DNA of 64,000 nucleotides from Microstegium vimineum (taxonomy: Eukaryota; Streptophyta; Magnoliopsida; Poales; Poaceae), in NCBI GenBank assembly GCA_022036555.1, contig CM039133.1, positions 42,422,718 through 42,486,717 of the forward strand, given 5' to 3'. Each line of letters starts with the position of its first letter. Within the stretch, counting starts at the first letter, position 1. The translations under genes were made by a program, and so were the position numbers. Positions 11,532-23,829 of the stretch are shown here, piece by piece. The notes under the pieces were generated by a model, which was not told the DNA's origin, made no database searches, and saw only the letters and a list, made by a program, of their open reading frames with translations.

Positions 11532-14430
11532 TGTAACACTCCAAAATTTGCATGATTTCAAAATAGTACGAAATTGTTTCTTTATGCAATTCTTGTTTAT
11601 GCATTTAATCTAGATGCAAAATAAATATTGTTTTGGTGAAAATAAAATGACATATAGATACATGCTTGAGCATTCATGCTGGTGCATTCTTATTTCTGTT
11701 CTGTGTGGTTTGAAAAGAATTCAAATCTGATTTTGAAAAGGGATTTGAATTTTTCAACTGAAAATTAGTTTCTGGAAAATGAGAAAAACTTTTCTCTGTT
11801 GTCCCTCCCTCCTTCCTTCTTCTGGTTTGTTGGTCGTATCACTTGTTGGCCCAGCCGAGGCTGGCCTTTTCTCTTCTGCTCGGTCCTTTCGGCCGAAGGC
11901 CCAGTGACTCGGCCCAGCTTTCCCTTCCCTTTCCTTCTTTGCGACCGGCCCAGCCAGCCGAGTGGGAGCACTGCACCCCCTTTCTTCTCCCCTCCCTGCT
12001 GCTGACAAAATGGGTCCGCATGTTAGCGCCCCTTCCTTCCTTCTCTGCGAGCCGGAGCAGAGTTCCGATCCAACTCGGCACCGAATCCCTTCCCAACCCG
12101 ATTTCACAGGATTTCTTGTTGCCAAAACCGAATCGAACTCCTATTTAAGTAGCTCGGCACCCTATCATTCGGTTTTTCCCATATACTCGCCCCTTGCTTC
12201 GCCCTAGCATCCGCAGAGCCGCCGCGAGCACAGAATCTGCCGCCATCGCCATTGAAGGCCGTTCGAGCTCTGCCACTTCTATCTAGCCCTCATCTTCCGT
12301 CGGAGCGAGGTACCGGATCACGCGAACATCCTCCGCCGTTCTTTTTTGCCTCGGAGTGCTCACCTCGTCTCACCATCGTTCACAGGGAGTCCGCACCCGC
12401 TCCGTCGCGTCGCCAGCCGCTCCCGCGGTTCCTCTGTCCTCGCGAAACACCCAGGTGAACTTGCCCTTCCTCTCTCTCTCCCCCGGGCCCCTCAGTTTCC
12501 TTTTTGGTGGTCCGTAGACCCGCATCCGCCTACGCCGGAGTCCATGGAAGACCGCCGCTCTGCCCTCTGTTTCAGGCTGGCAAGCCTCCACTCCCCTCCC
12601 CCAATCTATCGCCATCGTCCGATCTCAGATCAATAATCAGGAATAAAACATACCCCTTCGTTTTCACTTTTTCTAAAGAGCCCCTGGAGAATTTGACTCT
12701 CAACCCGCCGTCCTTGGTGCATCAATAGAATGCACTTCCTCCTTTGCAAAGCGTACTCTCTTTCAGATCTGTTTTTATTTCAAAATAAATGAAAAATACT
12801 TATTTATAGAATTGCTATCCAGATTCAAATGCCTATAAATTGCTCATTTTAAATCCGTTTTGATCCGTTCAAATTGTGTTAGATTCTTAATAAAATTCTC
12901 TTTATGTTAATACTTATGTTAGTTAGTTTTGAAAAAGTTTAATTTCGTGATTAGTTTTAATTTAATATCTTTCTATAGGAAACCTTGTTTATTTCATAAC
13001 TTCGTCGTTTTAGCTTCGTTTTTCGTGCACAAAACGTTGATGTGATCGTAGCGATACGTAGATTGGTTTTATAAACTTTTTATATTATTTTCTTACTGTT
13101 GATGTACTGTTCTAATTATAATTTTGTTCGCTTCGTGTATGTGTGTCCGTTGGTTGCATGGTGTTGTTTGACGATCGGTATAGACATTGAGCAACCGTTT
13201 GAGGATCCAGAGCCTTTCTTCGATCAAGAACAGCAGGAATTCTTCGAAGAAGGCAAGTATAACATAGGATTATCCTTGTTGACCTATTCATGATTAATAT
13301 AACTCATATGCATGATTTCCTTGTCACCATAGTTTGATCCTAGAGATTGATATCCTGAATACCTTGTCACCTATGTTTTGGATCACCACATATGATTAGT
13401 TTTGCTAGTGCTCATACCAGATGTACATGATCTTAACGTATTTATGACTATATGCAATAATGGTAAAACTTGCCTTTTAGCAACATTGGATTATAGGATC
13501 TTATCTGGGGGCAAAAGCTGGGATATACAATACAACCACGGGGGCTATATGGCTCTGGCTTTAGCTCAGTATGGGGACCTTTTCTAGCTTGTTCAGTGGT
13601 TACCTTTATGGCGCAAAATGGGGCATGGCGAGACGGGTATAGTGTGGTTCCTAATCTATGGGCATAGCTGCGAAGGAGTGTGACCGTAGACAGGTTGGCT
13701 CTACATCCCCCTGTCATGAACCTTGCGGCCCTAGCTTGTTAGACGAACCCTTGGAAGGCTTCATAGTGTACCCTGCCCACTCACCTTGGCAGTGTTTTGG
13801 GAGTAATTAACCCGGGCATCTGGGCAACACGACTCATGGGTAAAGTTGTACACCTCTGATCAGAGTTAGAAACTATCATGATAGTCGTGCTCATGGACAC
13901 GAGCGGCTCGGAAAACTCACAGAATTATTGGGTTCTTATTTCTATGTGGCTTATGCAAGTATTATTTATTTATTGTATCATTGTCATTTACTTTATGATC
14001 ATGGATATTTGAGCTTATGCAATCTCCTTGGAAATTGTTGATATTTAATATGAACTTGATCTACTTAAAATGCTTACCGCTATGAACCATGCATAACCTT
14101 TTGAGCTTCATAAACCTCGTGTTATATTTGTTGAGTACGTATGTGCTCACCCTTGCATTCAGACACCACAGATGAAGATTTGGTTGATGATTACCGCAAT
14201 GAGTACTAGTCTTGATGTCAACCAGTCAACCAGTCCCTTGGAGCTTCCGCAGATGTCGTCGTCATAGCTTCAGTTTATTTGTTTAAGACTCTGTATTGAA
14301 TATTTATTCGCTATGTAATAAGCATTGTGATGGTACTATTTATAGTTTGTCAACTCATGTGTGTGACTATTCCTGAGGTGCACATGAGCCTTTTATACAC
14401 TTGTTTTTCTTCTTAAAAACGGGTGTGACA
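11532..14430 (+). mobile_element. Solo LTR (2.9 kb) inserted in Tat-1, sense orientation
   Basis: Begins TGTAACACTCC, ends GGGTGTGACA, and is flanked by AAGTC at 11527-11531 and 14431-14435. No gag/pol is inside, so it is a solo LTR or an equally sized non-coding element. TATTTAA at 12142 lies about 610 bp from the left end, followed by a GC-rich leader; the related copy in Tat-2 has TATAAAA at about 604 bp, so this is the promoter and fixes the orientation. The size and TGTAACAC..GTGTGACA termini suggest a Tekay/Del-type chromovirus LTR; that family name is inference. Small reading frames in the GC-rich part (11750-12730) look like chance. Confidence 0.85.
12142..12148 (+). promoter_or_regulatory. 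Probable TATA element of the 2.9-kb solo LTR
   Basis: TATTTAA at the same offset from the LTR start as TATAAAA in the second copy (minus strand, 42637-42631), and just ahead of a GC-rich leader. The sequence is weaker than a canonical TATA box. Confidence 0.4.
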
Positions 14431-16417
14431 AAGTCGGAGCTTTGGCCAAGACGTTCAACTCAGGTACCTTGAGAAGAGGCACACCTTCAGGAGGACTGGC
14501 ACCAATAAATTGAGAAGAACCGGCAACATTGGCAGCATCAGGAGTGCAAAGACCTGCAAAAAATGAGACGTGAAGAGTTAAAATAGAAACAAAAAGCAAG
14601 AATTTTCATCAACAAAGACAAAAAATCTCTTACAGTCATGAGACGAATCAAGAGCTTTAGAAGAAGGCCTAAAAGAATCAAAAGCACAGAATATTAGTCA
14701 GAGATAAGATAAAGATACAAATATCACATAGCAAAGCTAACTTACTTGGCTGACTTGCTGAAGGAAGTGGCAACAGAAGCAAAGGAAAGATCAGAGATAT
14801 CAAAAGAGAAATCATCATCGAGCAATGAAGAAGAAGGGATTGGAATAGCCGAAGGAATCGGAGCAGCTTCACCAGAAGAGTGACCAACAGATGACCTACG
14901 ACTAAATAAAATTAAAATAAGAAAAGAATCTCTAGAAAGAAGTTACAAAGATACCAAGAAGACAACTTACGGAGGACAAGTAAAAGGACGATCATCACCA
15001 GAAGATTCTTCATCTAGAATGAAATACTGGCCATCTAAAAAAGAACAAAACATAAGAATAAAGAAGAGTTGTGTACAAAACAACTCGGATGACAAACACC
15101 ACGCTCACCTACAATAATGTTACCTATGGGAGCATGTGGACGAGGAGATCGGTGACGAGTAGTAGGAGCAAGTGAAGAAGGTTGAGCAGAAGACTCAAGC
15201 TTCCTCTTCCTAGAAAACATCATAAATTGAGCAACACGAAGGTTGAGCACATACCCATCAGTAATACAAAATCCAGGGATAAACCTGGAAGAAGAAGTCA
15301 AAGCCACAGTGACTTCAGCAACAGTCTCCTCAGGAACAAAAGGATCCGGCCCAAAAGGAAAATTTAGCCTAAAAGAATGGCCATGATCCTGAAACACAGA
15401 GCAAGCCATCAACAAAAAGAACTCAGAGAAAAGAAATCAAAAAAAGCTAAATAGATTACTAACCGGGGGAGGTGGATTTCCAGCATGGTATTCAGGAATT
15501 TGGGGAGGAATGGCAGACACACCACTCAAGACCCTCCCCAAGCGATCAAACAAATCATCTTCAGACAACTCGGACTCAGGGATAATCCGAGAAGGATCAG
15601 AAGAACCAGCATACTCAAAACCAAGATTCTCCCTCTGCATAAGAGGTTGAACCCGACGGCGATAGTAACTGGCAACTAATCCATTACTAGTCAACCTGGA
15701 TTGTTTCAAGTAACTTATCCGGGTCACCAGAGGCTTAATAGCAAGGGATTCAAAGAAGACAGAGGATCATTCCAACAAGAAAGAGGAATTGGAAGAGCAA
15801 CCAGATCAGAAGAAAAGTAAGCATTAGGCTTTGGAATGTAGAACCACTTTTCCACCCAATCTTTAACAGATTCATAAAGGGTAAAAGCAAAGTAAATGAC
15901 CTTCATACCCTGATGAAACTGAATAGCACAACAGCCAAAAGAATGGCTGGTTTTCTCTCATGAAATCGAAGACGAAAGAAATGACGAAAAAGAAGAAGAC
16001 AAGGAGGGATACCAATGAATGCTTCGCACAGATGTGTGAATGAAGAAAGAAAGAGAACCCTGTTGGGTGGAAGGTGATGAAGCTGGATACCGTAGAAGCG
16101 AAGGAACTCCATCAAGAAATCAGAAGGAGGAAAGCAAACTCCAGCACGAACAAAAGGAACAAAAAGAACTGTCTGATCTAGAGAAGGGCTGGGAATAACG
16201 TGCTCACCAGGAAGAGAATACTCAGAAAAAAGTCGCGCTCGAAGCAAACCGTGGTGACTAGCAGATCCAAATCCGCTTCCTGAGTAGTAGACTTGGGAGA
16301 TCGCTTCATCTGGCGGTACATCTCGACAAACTCGGGATTATCTATATGATCCAGCACGGTATCTTCGTCCACAAATTCAGCCTTGCCCTTACTCTTGTTC
16401 TTGTTCTTCTTCACCAT

Positions 16418-18605
16418 TCCAGGCGGATCGAAGATGATTAGAGAAGCGACAACAATTAGTGTTTGTAAACAAGGAAAAAAAGTTTTTTACTGCAAGGTGA
16501 AAGAAAGGAGATAACAAAGGGACAGACTTATAAGGAAATTCTACCCATAGCGGAAAATACATAAGGTGAAAAATTCCACCAATCACGGAACAGAACATAA
16601 AGCAGTCAGACCACATCTCTTTTCAAAGAATACAGACAACTCGCGGAACAAAAGAACTTGGCATCACAATCAAGACATATACAAGAACTCAGAAAATTTA
16701 GACAACAAGTCTTTGGTCCTTCATCATACACATTCTTTGAAAGTACAGACCAGATACAAAGTTACATTGCCGAAAGGAACTAGTACAAGTCAATAACAGG
16801 GAACCAAGTCGAATTCGAGGTTGAAACCTCGAGAGGGAAGATGCATCATCACAAATAGAGCCAAATAACTCAGATGTGCCATACGCCCAACAAGACAAGG
16901 CACACCTATTTGTCAAAGGTAGTAAAAGCAGAGCCCAGAAGACATTCAAGATTCACAGTTCCGCCAGGTCCTCGACAGAGATAAGGCAGATCAACACCAA
17001 TAGGCACCAAAATGACACTGCACAGGACCGGCCAAGGAATACTTCTTCAACCAAGGCCGCGAGATCAGCCAGAGGCATGGCACTAGGACACTGGAAGATG
17101 AGGCAGCACAACATGCAACAGCCTCATCACAAGAACTACACCATTTGCCTCAAAGCCACCTTCAGCTTGGCACTACTTTAAAACTAGGTATCTACTAGTT
17201 TTTATCACAAGATCTACACCATTCACAAGATTACAACTCAGAAAGGGAAGAAAGAAGCCCGGGGCTCGTCAAGCTCGCCAACTACAATATCCATAATACA
17301 ACAAAGATCTTCACAAGAGAAGGAAGAAGACATATGACAAGGCAACCATACTACAGATGTTTATAGAAAAACAATGGGTGCACATACACCAAGTCCATGA
17401 AGAGAAGATTACAACAACAACAGTACATAAAGGAGGAAGTAAAAGCGAAAGATTCTACAAGGACTACATTGATGAGATAAAAACAGCTGCAATAAAGGCA
17501 GTTAATGAAGGTACTATACAGAATATCCGGAAGAATATTCCAAGGACAATCATACAACCAACAACAACTCTGCAATCCACAAAAACAACTCGGCCAGCAA
17601 TATTACAAAGAACTTTACAAGACCAGAATAAGCCTCATCTACAAAAGACCACAAGTGACAAAATACAAAGGCTACAGCCAGGATTATACAAGATCTACCA
17701 CCAAAGAAGTCCTAATACCCGAGCAGAAACCTTACAAGTCAAAACAACCCGGAATCCTCACAGAGCGTGAAGAAGTGCCGGATCATAAGCAGAAAACAAC
17801 TGCCAACAAATGAGATTGGACAGCTCCAACTCTAACCTTTCCAGCAGGAGTTCGGTGCAAGCATGCACAACCAGAAATATAGAGTGTACAACTTCAACCA
17901 ACTCAGGAGCGACAACGGTTACAGTCCGGGGTCCAGCATTTAGACAGAGAAGGCTTGGAAGCCACTTCACAAGACTTCTTCTGCCTACCATGCCAAACTT
18001 CCCAGGAAAATCTAACCGAAGAGTTAGTCTACCTCTAACTCCATTCACAAGAATTCTTCTATCCACTCAACTACCAGAAGGGGAGCGTAAACCCGGGGCT
18101 GCTCAGTTTCACTTAGCAACATAGTCATCAAGAGCACCCTAAAGGTCAAGGCATCAGTACAAGCACAACAAGAATATATAGCAAGGAAGGACCACCAGAA
18201 GCCAAAAAAGTCACGAGAAAGGAAGAGAAAGAAAAAGACAAAACCTAACCAAAGTAAACAGTGAAAGCAAGATTCTACATACCCGTGAAGACACAGTACC
18301 CACCCATGAATAAGAAGAGGACAAGGGCACGTTATTTCAGATCCTTCCACCAAGCTCTTTTCCGATAAAAAGAACTCGAAGAAAGGATCGGGGGCTAGAA
18401 ATACCCACCTTACAAGATTTTTTTTCTCAGATCCTCCGAATACTTGTACGAAGTATCCAGAGGCTCGGGGGCTACACTCAATGAGTGCACCAGAGGTGCA
18501 CAAAGAAGCCACAAGGTGAAGAGCGTAGAAGATCATTTGATGATTTTATTTCAAAAAAGAACTTGGCTCGCTTTTTGAAGAAAAATCATGAGATGCTCAG
18601 GGGCT
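16418..18605. other. Tat-1 long 3' non-coding region
   Basis: About 2.2 kb, A-rich, with no convincing reading frame on either strand. It holds the upstream (promoter) side of the antisense gene and ends in the purine-rich AGATGCTCAGGGGCT just before the 3' LTR, the probable polypurine tract for plus-strand priming. Tat-2 has lost this region. Confidence 0.6.
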
Positions 18606-19076
18606 TGTCGATGGGATATCCTATAGGGTACCCAGGGATCGGCTTTCCTAAGCTTTGGGCCTCATTTCCTCGGCCCACGAAGGAAGATAGACAGAAGAAA
18701 CTGAATTCTACTTGGTAAAGACAATAAGACCGAAGCGCAGCTTAGGACTCTAAGTTTGTAACCGAGTAGGATTAGAGTAACCTCGGCCAGTTCCTGGACT
18801 ATAAAGGGCTGGTGAGGGCATCACTCAAAAACGAATCCCTACATACTACACAACACACGATACACATAGCGACACATAACATCTTGTATTACGATCAAGA
18901 GCAATAACAGACGACTCAACTGGACGTAAGGTTATTACTCGACCTTGTTGAGGGCCTGAACCAATATAAACCTTGTGTCCCTGCGTGTCCAACCACCAAG
19001 GTTTCACTATTCTCCGAGGCACGAACTACTGCCTCGGGTAACCCCGTGGTAGGCTATCGGTGGTAAAACATTGACA
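18606..19076 (+). repeat. Tat-1 3' LTR
   Basis: 471 bp, TGTCGATGGG to CATTGACA, same length as the 5' LTR. TATAAA at 18800-18805. Most of the roughly 29 differences from the 5' LTR are transitions, as expected for old methylated copies. Confidence 0.92.
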
Positions 19077-20020
19077 GTACCCTGAAGTGGATGTTATTTC
19101 CGTTCTCGTTGACGGGAATAGCCAAACGATGGTACTTTTTCCACGTAGATAGTGCAAACGAAGAATGGGAAAAGTTACAATCCAAATTCTGCCTAACTTT
19201 CTTCCCTATTTCTCGTGTTATTCATCATCCAATAGAGGTCCTAACCTTTAAACAAAAGTAGAAAGAGCCTCTAGGTGCGGCATGGGCCCGTCTTTTAAAT
19301 CTATCATCATCTGGCCCTGATCTTGCTATAACCGAGCCAACATTGTTACAACACTTTTATGGCGGTCTTATTAGCAAAGATTCCGCACAACTTCTTGATA
19401 TAGCTTCTAGGTGATCCTTCCTGTGTTTACCCGTTAGTGAAGGGAAGAGTCTTCTCACGAATATTCTTGAAAACACCCCCTACACTAACGTTTATGATGA
19501 AGCAGCCAAAGAAGAAGAAAAACTAGCCCCTAGAAAAGAAACCTCGATAGCCGAATCACCACCACTCTTATCCAAAGATTCTGCCATCGATCCCGAACCA
19601 CAAATACCACAAATCTCAAAGGAAGAAGAAATCCAACACCTAAACCATTCCTTCGAGTTCGAGGACAACCTCTCATATGATCTTGCTAGTTATGGGAATG
19701 TCCAAAATCATCCTTACCAAAAGAGACCTTATAAGAAACATATTTCTAGACCCCTCATGAAGGAATCTCTTCAGAAACCTCCCAAAGCAACATCATCTTG
19801 CACCTCAACTTCCAACATGGCACATCAGGAAAAGCTTGGGATTCCTGATAATGAAATGTCGAGTGAGCTTACAGAACGAGAACTAAACTACTTAGAAGCC
19901 AAATCTATCCTCTCTTTCTCTATGCCCACTTTTGACTCATCTTACGAACCCATCCTTGATCCTGATGATCCCCCATATGTTTGGGAATTCATTAAGACAC
20001 CCGAGGCATGGAAGCCATGA
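19077..20020 (+). pseudogene. gag: Athila-A gag, C-terminal part
   Basis: Continues the frame broken at 2260: LKWMLFPFSLTGIAKRWYFF, then ITEPTLLQHFYGGLISKDSA and a long acidic, proline-containing tail (LDPDDPPYVWEFIKTPEAW) ending at 20020. Athila-B has the same order at 45760-46361. In-frame stops occur at 19259 (TAG) and 19412 (TGA). The product would be the Gag capsid; it can no longer be made here. Confidence 0.82.
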
Positions 20021-20038
20021 GGGCCATAAATCTGACCA

Positions 20039-20675
20039 AGAGGAGCATAATCAACGGTTAGAGCCTCTGTCTACCGTTGTAAGTCAAGAATGGTTGGATG
20101 AAGCCAAATCCTCAAAGCAAGTCACTAAAATGCCCACACATCTGAGGAGAATATCCTGTCAAGTATTGGGCATTGATGGTGAAAGTTGCTACGATCCTAG
20201 CCTCGGGATTAACATCATTCCTCATTTCCATGTTCGAACATCATCAAAGGATCATCTATCCCAATCACAAAAACATCTTAGACTCTCCAATGTTCAAATC
20301 CTTGATTGTTTAGGAGTCCTCCATGATGTTCTTGTGGTCGTTGATGATCTCAAGATCTTCCTAGATTTCCATATCTTTGACCTTCCTGGACTTTCCTTTC
20401 ATCGCACCTTTATCGGAAGGCCAATCATGAGAATCTTGGAGAACACTTTAGGAAATGAGAAGCTTGGTCATAGAATAGGTGAAGATTATCTACTTGTTTG
20501 GTCTTCTCGACCTCTCATCAAAGGGTTAGAATCCAAACCTATTCTTGCTCCAAGGGGTGAGCTTATGTCTATTTCGTTAACAACCATGACCCATTCAAGC
20601 CTTGAGGATGACTTGAAATGTCTCGAGAATGAAAGTGCTCACCCATTCCTACAAATGGAAGATTCAACAAAATAG
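20039..20675 (+). pseudogene. Athila-A protease-like region
   Basis: The open frame VVSQEWLDEAKSSKQV ... ends at 20675. It aligns with Athila-B 46482-47297: RISCQVLGIDGESCYDPSLG matches the B stretch IPCQIERAKLDSLYDPAVG, and FHRTFIGRPIMRILENTL matches DLLIGHPLMRFLDGSL. The fold looks like a retropepsin, but the active-site D-[S/T]-G is replaced by Y-D-P-x-x-G in both copies. After this point element A has no RT, RNase H or integrase. Confidence 0.7.
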
Positions 20676-20765
20676 CATGGAAGTTATTGCCCGATCTTCC
20701 CATCAAATCCATGCTCAAGTGAGAAATCTCCCAAATCAATCCTTCCCTCTACCATCACTACACAC

Positions 20766-20927
20766 ATGATCTACAACCCCTTCATGCTTCTTGTTTCTAA
20801 AATCTTTGCAAGGTTGGTTGTAGATGTGTTTGTCTACCATAAATTGTGCAAATCTCGTAGTGGTTTTGGTCTTGAGGATAGGTTCACAAATGTTCGAGTT
20901 GAAGGGGAAACCGCTTCACCAACATGA
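20766..20927 (+). other. Possible small ORF in Athila-A after the protease region
   Basis: A 53-codon frame opening MIYNPFMLLVSKIFARLVVD then VFVYHKLCKS. It starts with a hydrophobic stretch that could be a membrane segment. It lies where pol would be in a complete element. I do not recognise it, and it may be chance. Confidence 0.25.
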
Positions 20928-21780
20928 GATGCACTTGAAGGTTTCCCAAATACAAGCTTGTGTCTTAAAAATAAGCACTTTCGAGAGATAATCCGAGCCT
21001 TCTTCTTTTCTATTAAAGTTAAAAAAATATAAAAAAATAAAAAAATACAAATGCTCATCTGCTTCACCATCCATGGTCTTGTCTCTTCTTAAATGAATCT
21101 CTTTATGCCTTAATGCTTCTTAGTTCTGTTATGAGTATGCTTTGGTTTGGGAGTAGTGTACATATTCCTATAAGCTCTTTAAATTAAGCATGGTGCTTAG
21201 GTTAAATAGCCTGCCTTAATCGAACTAGACATGGTGTCAAGTTTGATTCTTGAACCAAAAACTACTTGTATACAATTTGGTTTTACTTTTGAACTAACCC
21301 ATGCTTAATAACATCCAAATTTTGGTGGATTAGTCAAGAGATCATTCATAAGAGAAGAATCATGGTTTGAAGTAGTATTGAGATAATCTTACACATCTTT
21401 GCCTTAACCTTGCTTGATTTTTAATCGGTGAACAATGAGGGAACATCCCTTTCTGTGCTAAAATGCTGAAGTCAACTTTTTCTATAGCATAGAAGATGAA
21501 CTCTATTTCTATGACAATAATGCCCTTGCTTCAAATTATTTGTGAATTCCTTCGGGTATGTATTGTCCAATAATCCTTCGTAGGAGAGAAGCAATGAATG
21601 GAGGAAAGGTTCTGAGTAAAATGCGATGATTCATAGGAGAAAGACCATTCTTCATCATCAATATTGTGAAACATGGAATTGTCACGCTTCAAGATTACGA
21701 CTGCAACACCTTTAAAGGTAAATGACCAATGTCTCAAATCTAATTGACCAATATTGTGAACATGAACCACTTGAGCATGA
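20928..21780. other. Athila-A non-coding internal region replacing pol
   Basis: No gene seen. The A/T-rich tract at 21020-21050 is low complexity. At about 21790 ('gaactaaaatctac') homology with the end of Athila-B integrase resumes (49980), so the missing RT-integrase is bounded by 20675 and 21780. Confidence 0.5.
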
Positions 21781-22820
21781 AATCCAATTGAGAACTAAAA
21801 TCTACTTGTTTTAATTTTTTTTCATTTTTTCATGTTTGACCCTAGAATTAGCATGTGTTTAGCCTTAGCTCCTCGCAATCAAAATTTGGGCCCGTTTGGC
21901 CCCAAAAGGGTATCGGCCGATACCCAAAATTGAGCTATCACCCCCACTTGGTCCCTGACAAGTGGGGCACCTTCCAGAAGTCTGAGTGGGCCCAAGACCC
22001 CATAGAGGGGTCGACCGATACACAAAAGAGGCCCAGAGGCCACCACTAAGTCTCCTGACTAGTGGGGACACCTTCTAGAAGAAGGAGTAGGCCCCACCTG
22101 TCAGGGGCATATCGGCCGATATGGGTTTGACCCCTTCAGCCAAACTTGGTGCTCCTAAGCGTTGGACCAACATTCCTATCTTGTTTCTGGCACGATCCAA
22201 GTCAAAATAGAGGCGAATGACGTTGGACTCTCTCTTCTTTCCTTCTTATTAGACATCCTCTAGAGCCATCAACACAACCTAAATCATGGCTCTGATAGAA
22301 GAGAGCATGCCACGATCCTTGTCATCCCTTATGCTATGTCCATAGGACTTTCTCTCTCCACATTCTCTCTTGGCACACCTTAGCCCTTCATAGCAACAAG
22401 ACACTTAGGCTTGATAGTCTATCACTCATGAATCAATGGACATATACTTAAGCTATCAATGACAAATGAAACTCTTGGTTTTGCTGGTATGTTACCCTAA
22501 GAGAACCCCTGCATTTGATATTTCTGTTCTATGCTCCGGTATGCAGTGAAACAAGTATGGGGGGATGTCGGTCGAGATCCCAACATACCATCTGACCAGA
22601 TCGACCACTGAATCATGATGTACACAGTCATGAATGTCCCACGAAAAATTTGGGCTTGAACGACCACTTTTCAATATCGGTCGATACACTTTCGAAGCCA
22701 AAAAACAGAGTCGACAGAGCAGAGGAACATTCAGAATGTAAGGGATCTATTTCAGAGACCGAAGTGGCCAAAAGCATTAGAGAGGTTGGTCTATCATAGG
22801 TTTGCACATTTATAGTTGAA

Positions 22821-22828
<8 letters not shown>
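21781..22828 (+). other. Athila-A 3' untranslated region
   Basis: Aligned in pieces with Athila-B: 21790-21900 with 49980-50100, and 22490-22690 with 51340-51550 (shared AACCCCT..CATTTG, GAAACAAGTAT, CCACTTTT). TCGGCCGA palindromes at 21913 and 22112. A block of 'ggtccctgacaagtgggg' and its near copy 100 bp later resembles a block in the LTR near 880. No ORF; the extra ORF of Athila-B is absent. Confidence 0.6.

Positions 22829-22858
<30 letters not shown>
22826..22858. repeat. TA microsatellite at the right break of Athila-A
   Basis: About 15 TA units. Athila-A homology stops here without a recognisable polypurine tract or LTR start, so the repeat marks the break. Confidence 0.75.
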
Positions 22859-22860
<2 letters not shown>

Positions 22861-22899
22861 TTTTCTATCCATGTTTATTTAATTCCTGCAGTGAATTGA

Positions 22900-23040
22900 A
22901 TGTTTTCCTTTTGGCATAAAGAAATCAATGATACTCAGAAATCTCACTGGGTCACATGCTACTAAAGGAGAATTATCTGTGCGCTTGCAGATACATTCTA
23001 TATAATTATTTTAAGAACTGTCAAGTGTAGATTATTCTAG
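22900..23040 (+). repeat. Possible remnant of the Athila-A 3' LTR end
   Basis: ATCTGTGCGCTTG at about 22976 also occurs near the end of the Athila-B LTR (54449), and the preceding 60 bp align loosely (GAAA.., GATAC.., GGGT.., TGCTAC). It may be the last 100-150 bp of the lost 3' LTR. Confidence 0.35.
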
Positions 23041-23067
23041 CATTTCTGACATCATGCTAGGGATGAT

Positions 23068-23311
23068 AACTTAGTGTGTAGTGATATTAGGAGTGATGCA
23101 TGCCGCGTGTTAGTATTATTCAGTATTTTTTGGTGCTGGGTGTAGTACTGATTGATTCAAAATAATGTTCAGTACTACTCAGTGATCACAACTTAGTGTG
23201 TAGTGATATTAGGAGTGATACATGCCACGTATTAGTATTATTCAGTATTTTTTGGTGTTGGGTGTAGTACTTACCGATACAAAATAATGTTCTTAGTATT
23301 TTTTTAAGTCA
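23068..23311 (+). repeat. 122-bp tandem duplication
   Basis: AACTTAGTGTGTAGTGATAT starts at 23068 and again at 23190. The two units differ at a few sites. No coding content. Confidence 0.9.
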
Positions 23312-23592
23312 GTTTTGCCTTGTGATGCAGAATAATATTCTACACATAAGATGTAGAATAACGTTCTGTAAAATGTTGGCTTGATTCACCAGCCAGCGGG
23401 GGCACACCGGCAGGGGCCACTTTTGTAGTTGTAGTAGAATTTTTGTGGCCATAGATAAATAAATAAATTTCTTAAAAAGGAAAGATAAATAAACTTCTTA
23501 AGTACTCAAGTTGAATAATGGCACAGCGGCACAGCGACAATAATGGTAGAAAAAGGCACACGGAAACTTCCTTCATTGCCTCAAAGGAAACA

Positions 23593-23829
23593 ATATAATA
23601 TTGTCTCTGTTTCAAATTACAAGTCACTCTAAAAATTTTAGAGAGTCAAATTATTCCAAATTGATCAAAATTATACAGACACAAACATAAAAAATTATGA
23701 GACTAAAGATCAAATGATACTTGGTTTGTATCATAAATGGTATTATCTTATTATATAAATTTGATTAAACATGAAATTTTTTGACCCACTAATATTTTTT
23801 GAATGACTTATAATTTGGAACGGAGTGAG
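23593..23829. mobile_element. Stowaway-like MITE
   Basis: About 237 bp. The left end (CTGTTTCAAATTACAAGTCA) is nearly the reverse complement of the right end (TGACTTATAATTTGGAACGG), and TA flanks each side. The 'CTCCGT..CAAATTATAAGTC' end is the grass Stowaway (Tc1/mariner-type) terminus. No transposase. Confidence 0.72.

Larger units (their letters stand above)
10558..16417 (-). pseudogene. Antisense multi-exon gene of Tat-1, Transposase_28-like (gypsy-type) protein
   Basis: Starts at 16417 with MVKKNKNKSKGKAEFVDEDT and runs against pol. The 15437-16247 part (FVRAGVCFPPSDFLMEFLRF, LCEAFIGIPPCLLLFRHFF) resembles the plant 'putative gypsy type transposon' family (Pfam PF04195). Three short introns with GT..AG ends are visible: 15389-15463, 15036-15108 and 14902-14970, giving exons 15109-15388, 14971-15035 and 14746-14901. 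Later parts are Ser-rich then Glu/Leu-rich and coiled-coil-like; the last piece (10794-10558) has LPLRFKEFVENGFERCINNV. An extra T near 16235 shifts the frame, and a solo LTR splits the gene. Function unknown; extra antisense ORFs are recorded for this clade. Confidence 0.8.
2261..19076 (+). mobile_element. Tat-1: complete Tat-lineage Ty3/gypsy retrotransposon nested in Athila-A
   Basis: A 16.8-kb element with 471-bp LTRs at each end (2261-2731 and 18606-19076), flanked by the 5-bp duplication GTACC (2256-2260 and 19077-19081). Order: LTR, primer binding site, gag, protease, RT, RNase H, a second (archaeal-type) RNase H, integrase, tandem-repeat array, antisense gene, long 3' non-coding region, polypurine tract, LTR. 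The dual RNase H and the extra antisense gene are hallmarks of the Tat clade. A solo LTR of another family (11532-14430) is inserted in it. By hand I count about 29 mismatches between its two LTRs (about 6%), so the insertion is old and all its genes are broken. Confidence 0.93.

Noticed and set aside
11754..12728. Several overlapping frames of 60-120 codons on both strands in GC-rich DNA
   Set aside because: They lie inside a solo LTR downstream of its TATA element, overlap on both strands, and have proline/serine/arginine-rich chance composition.
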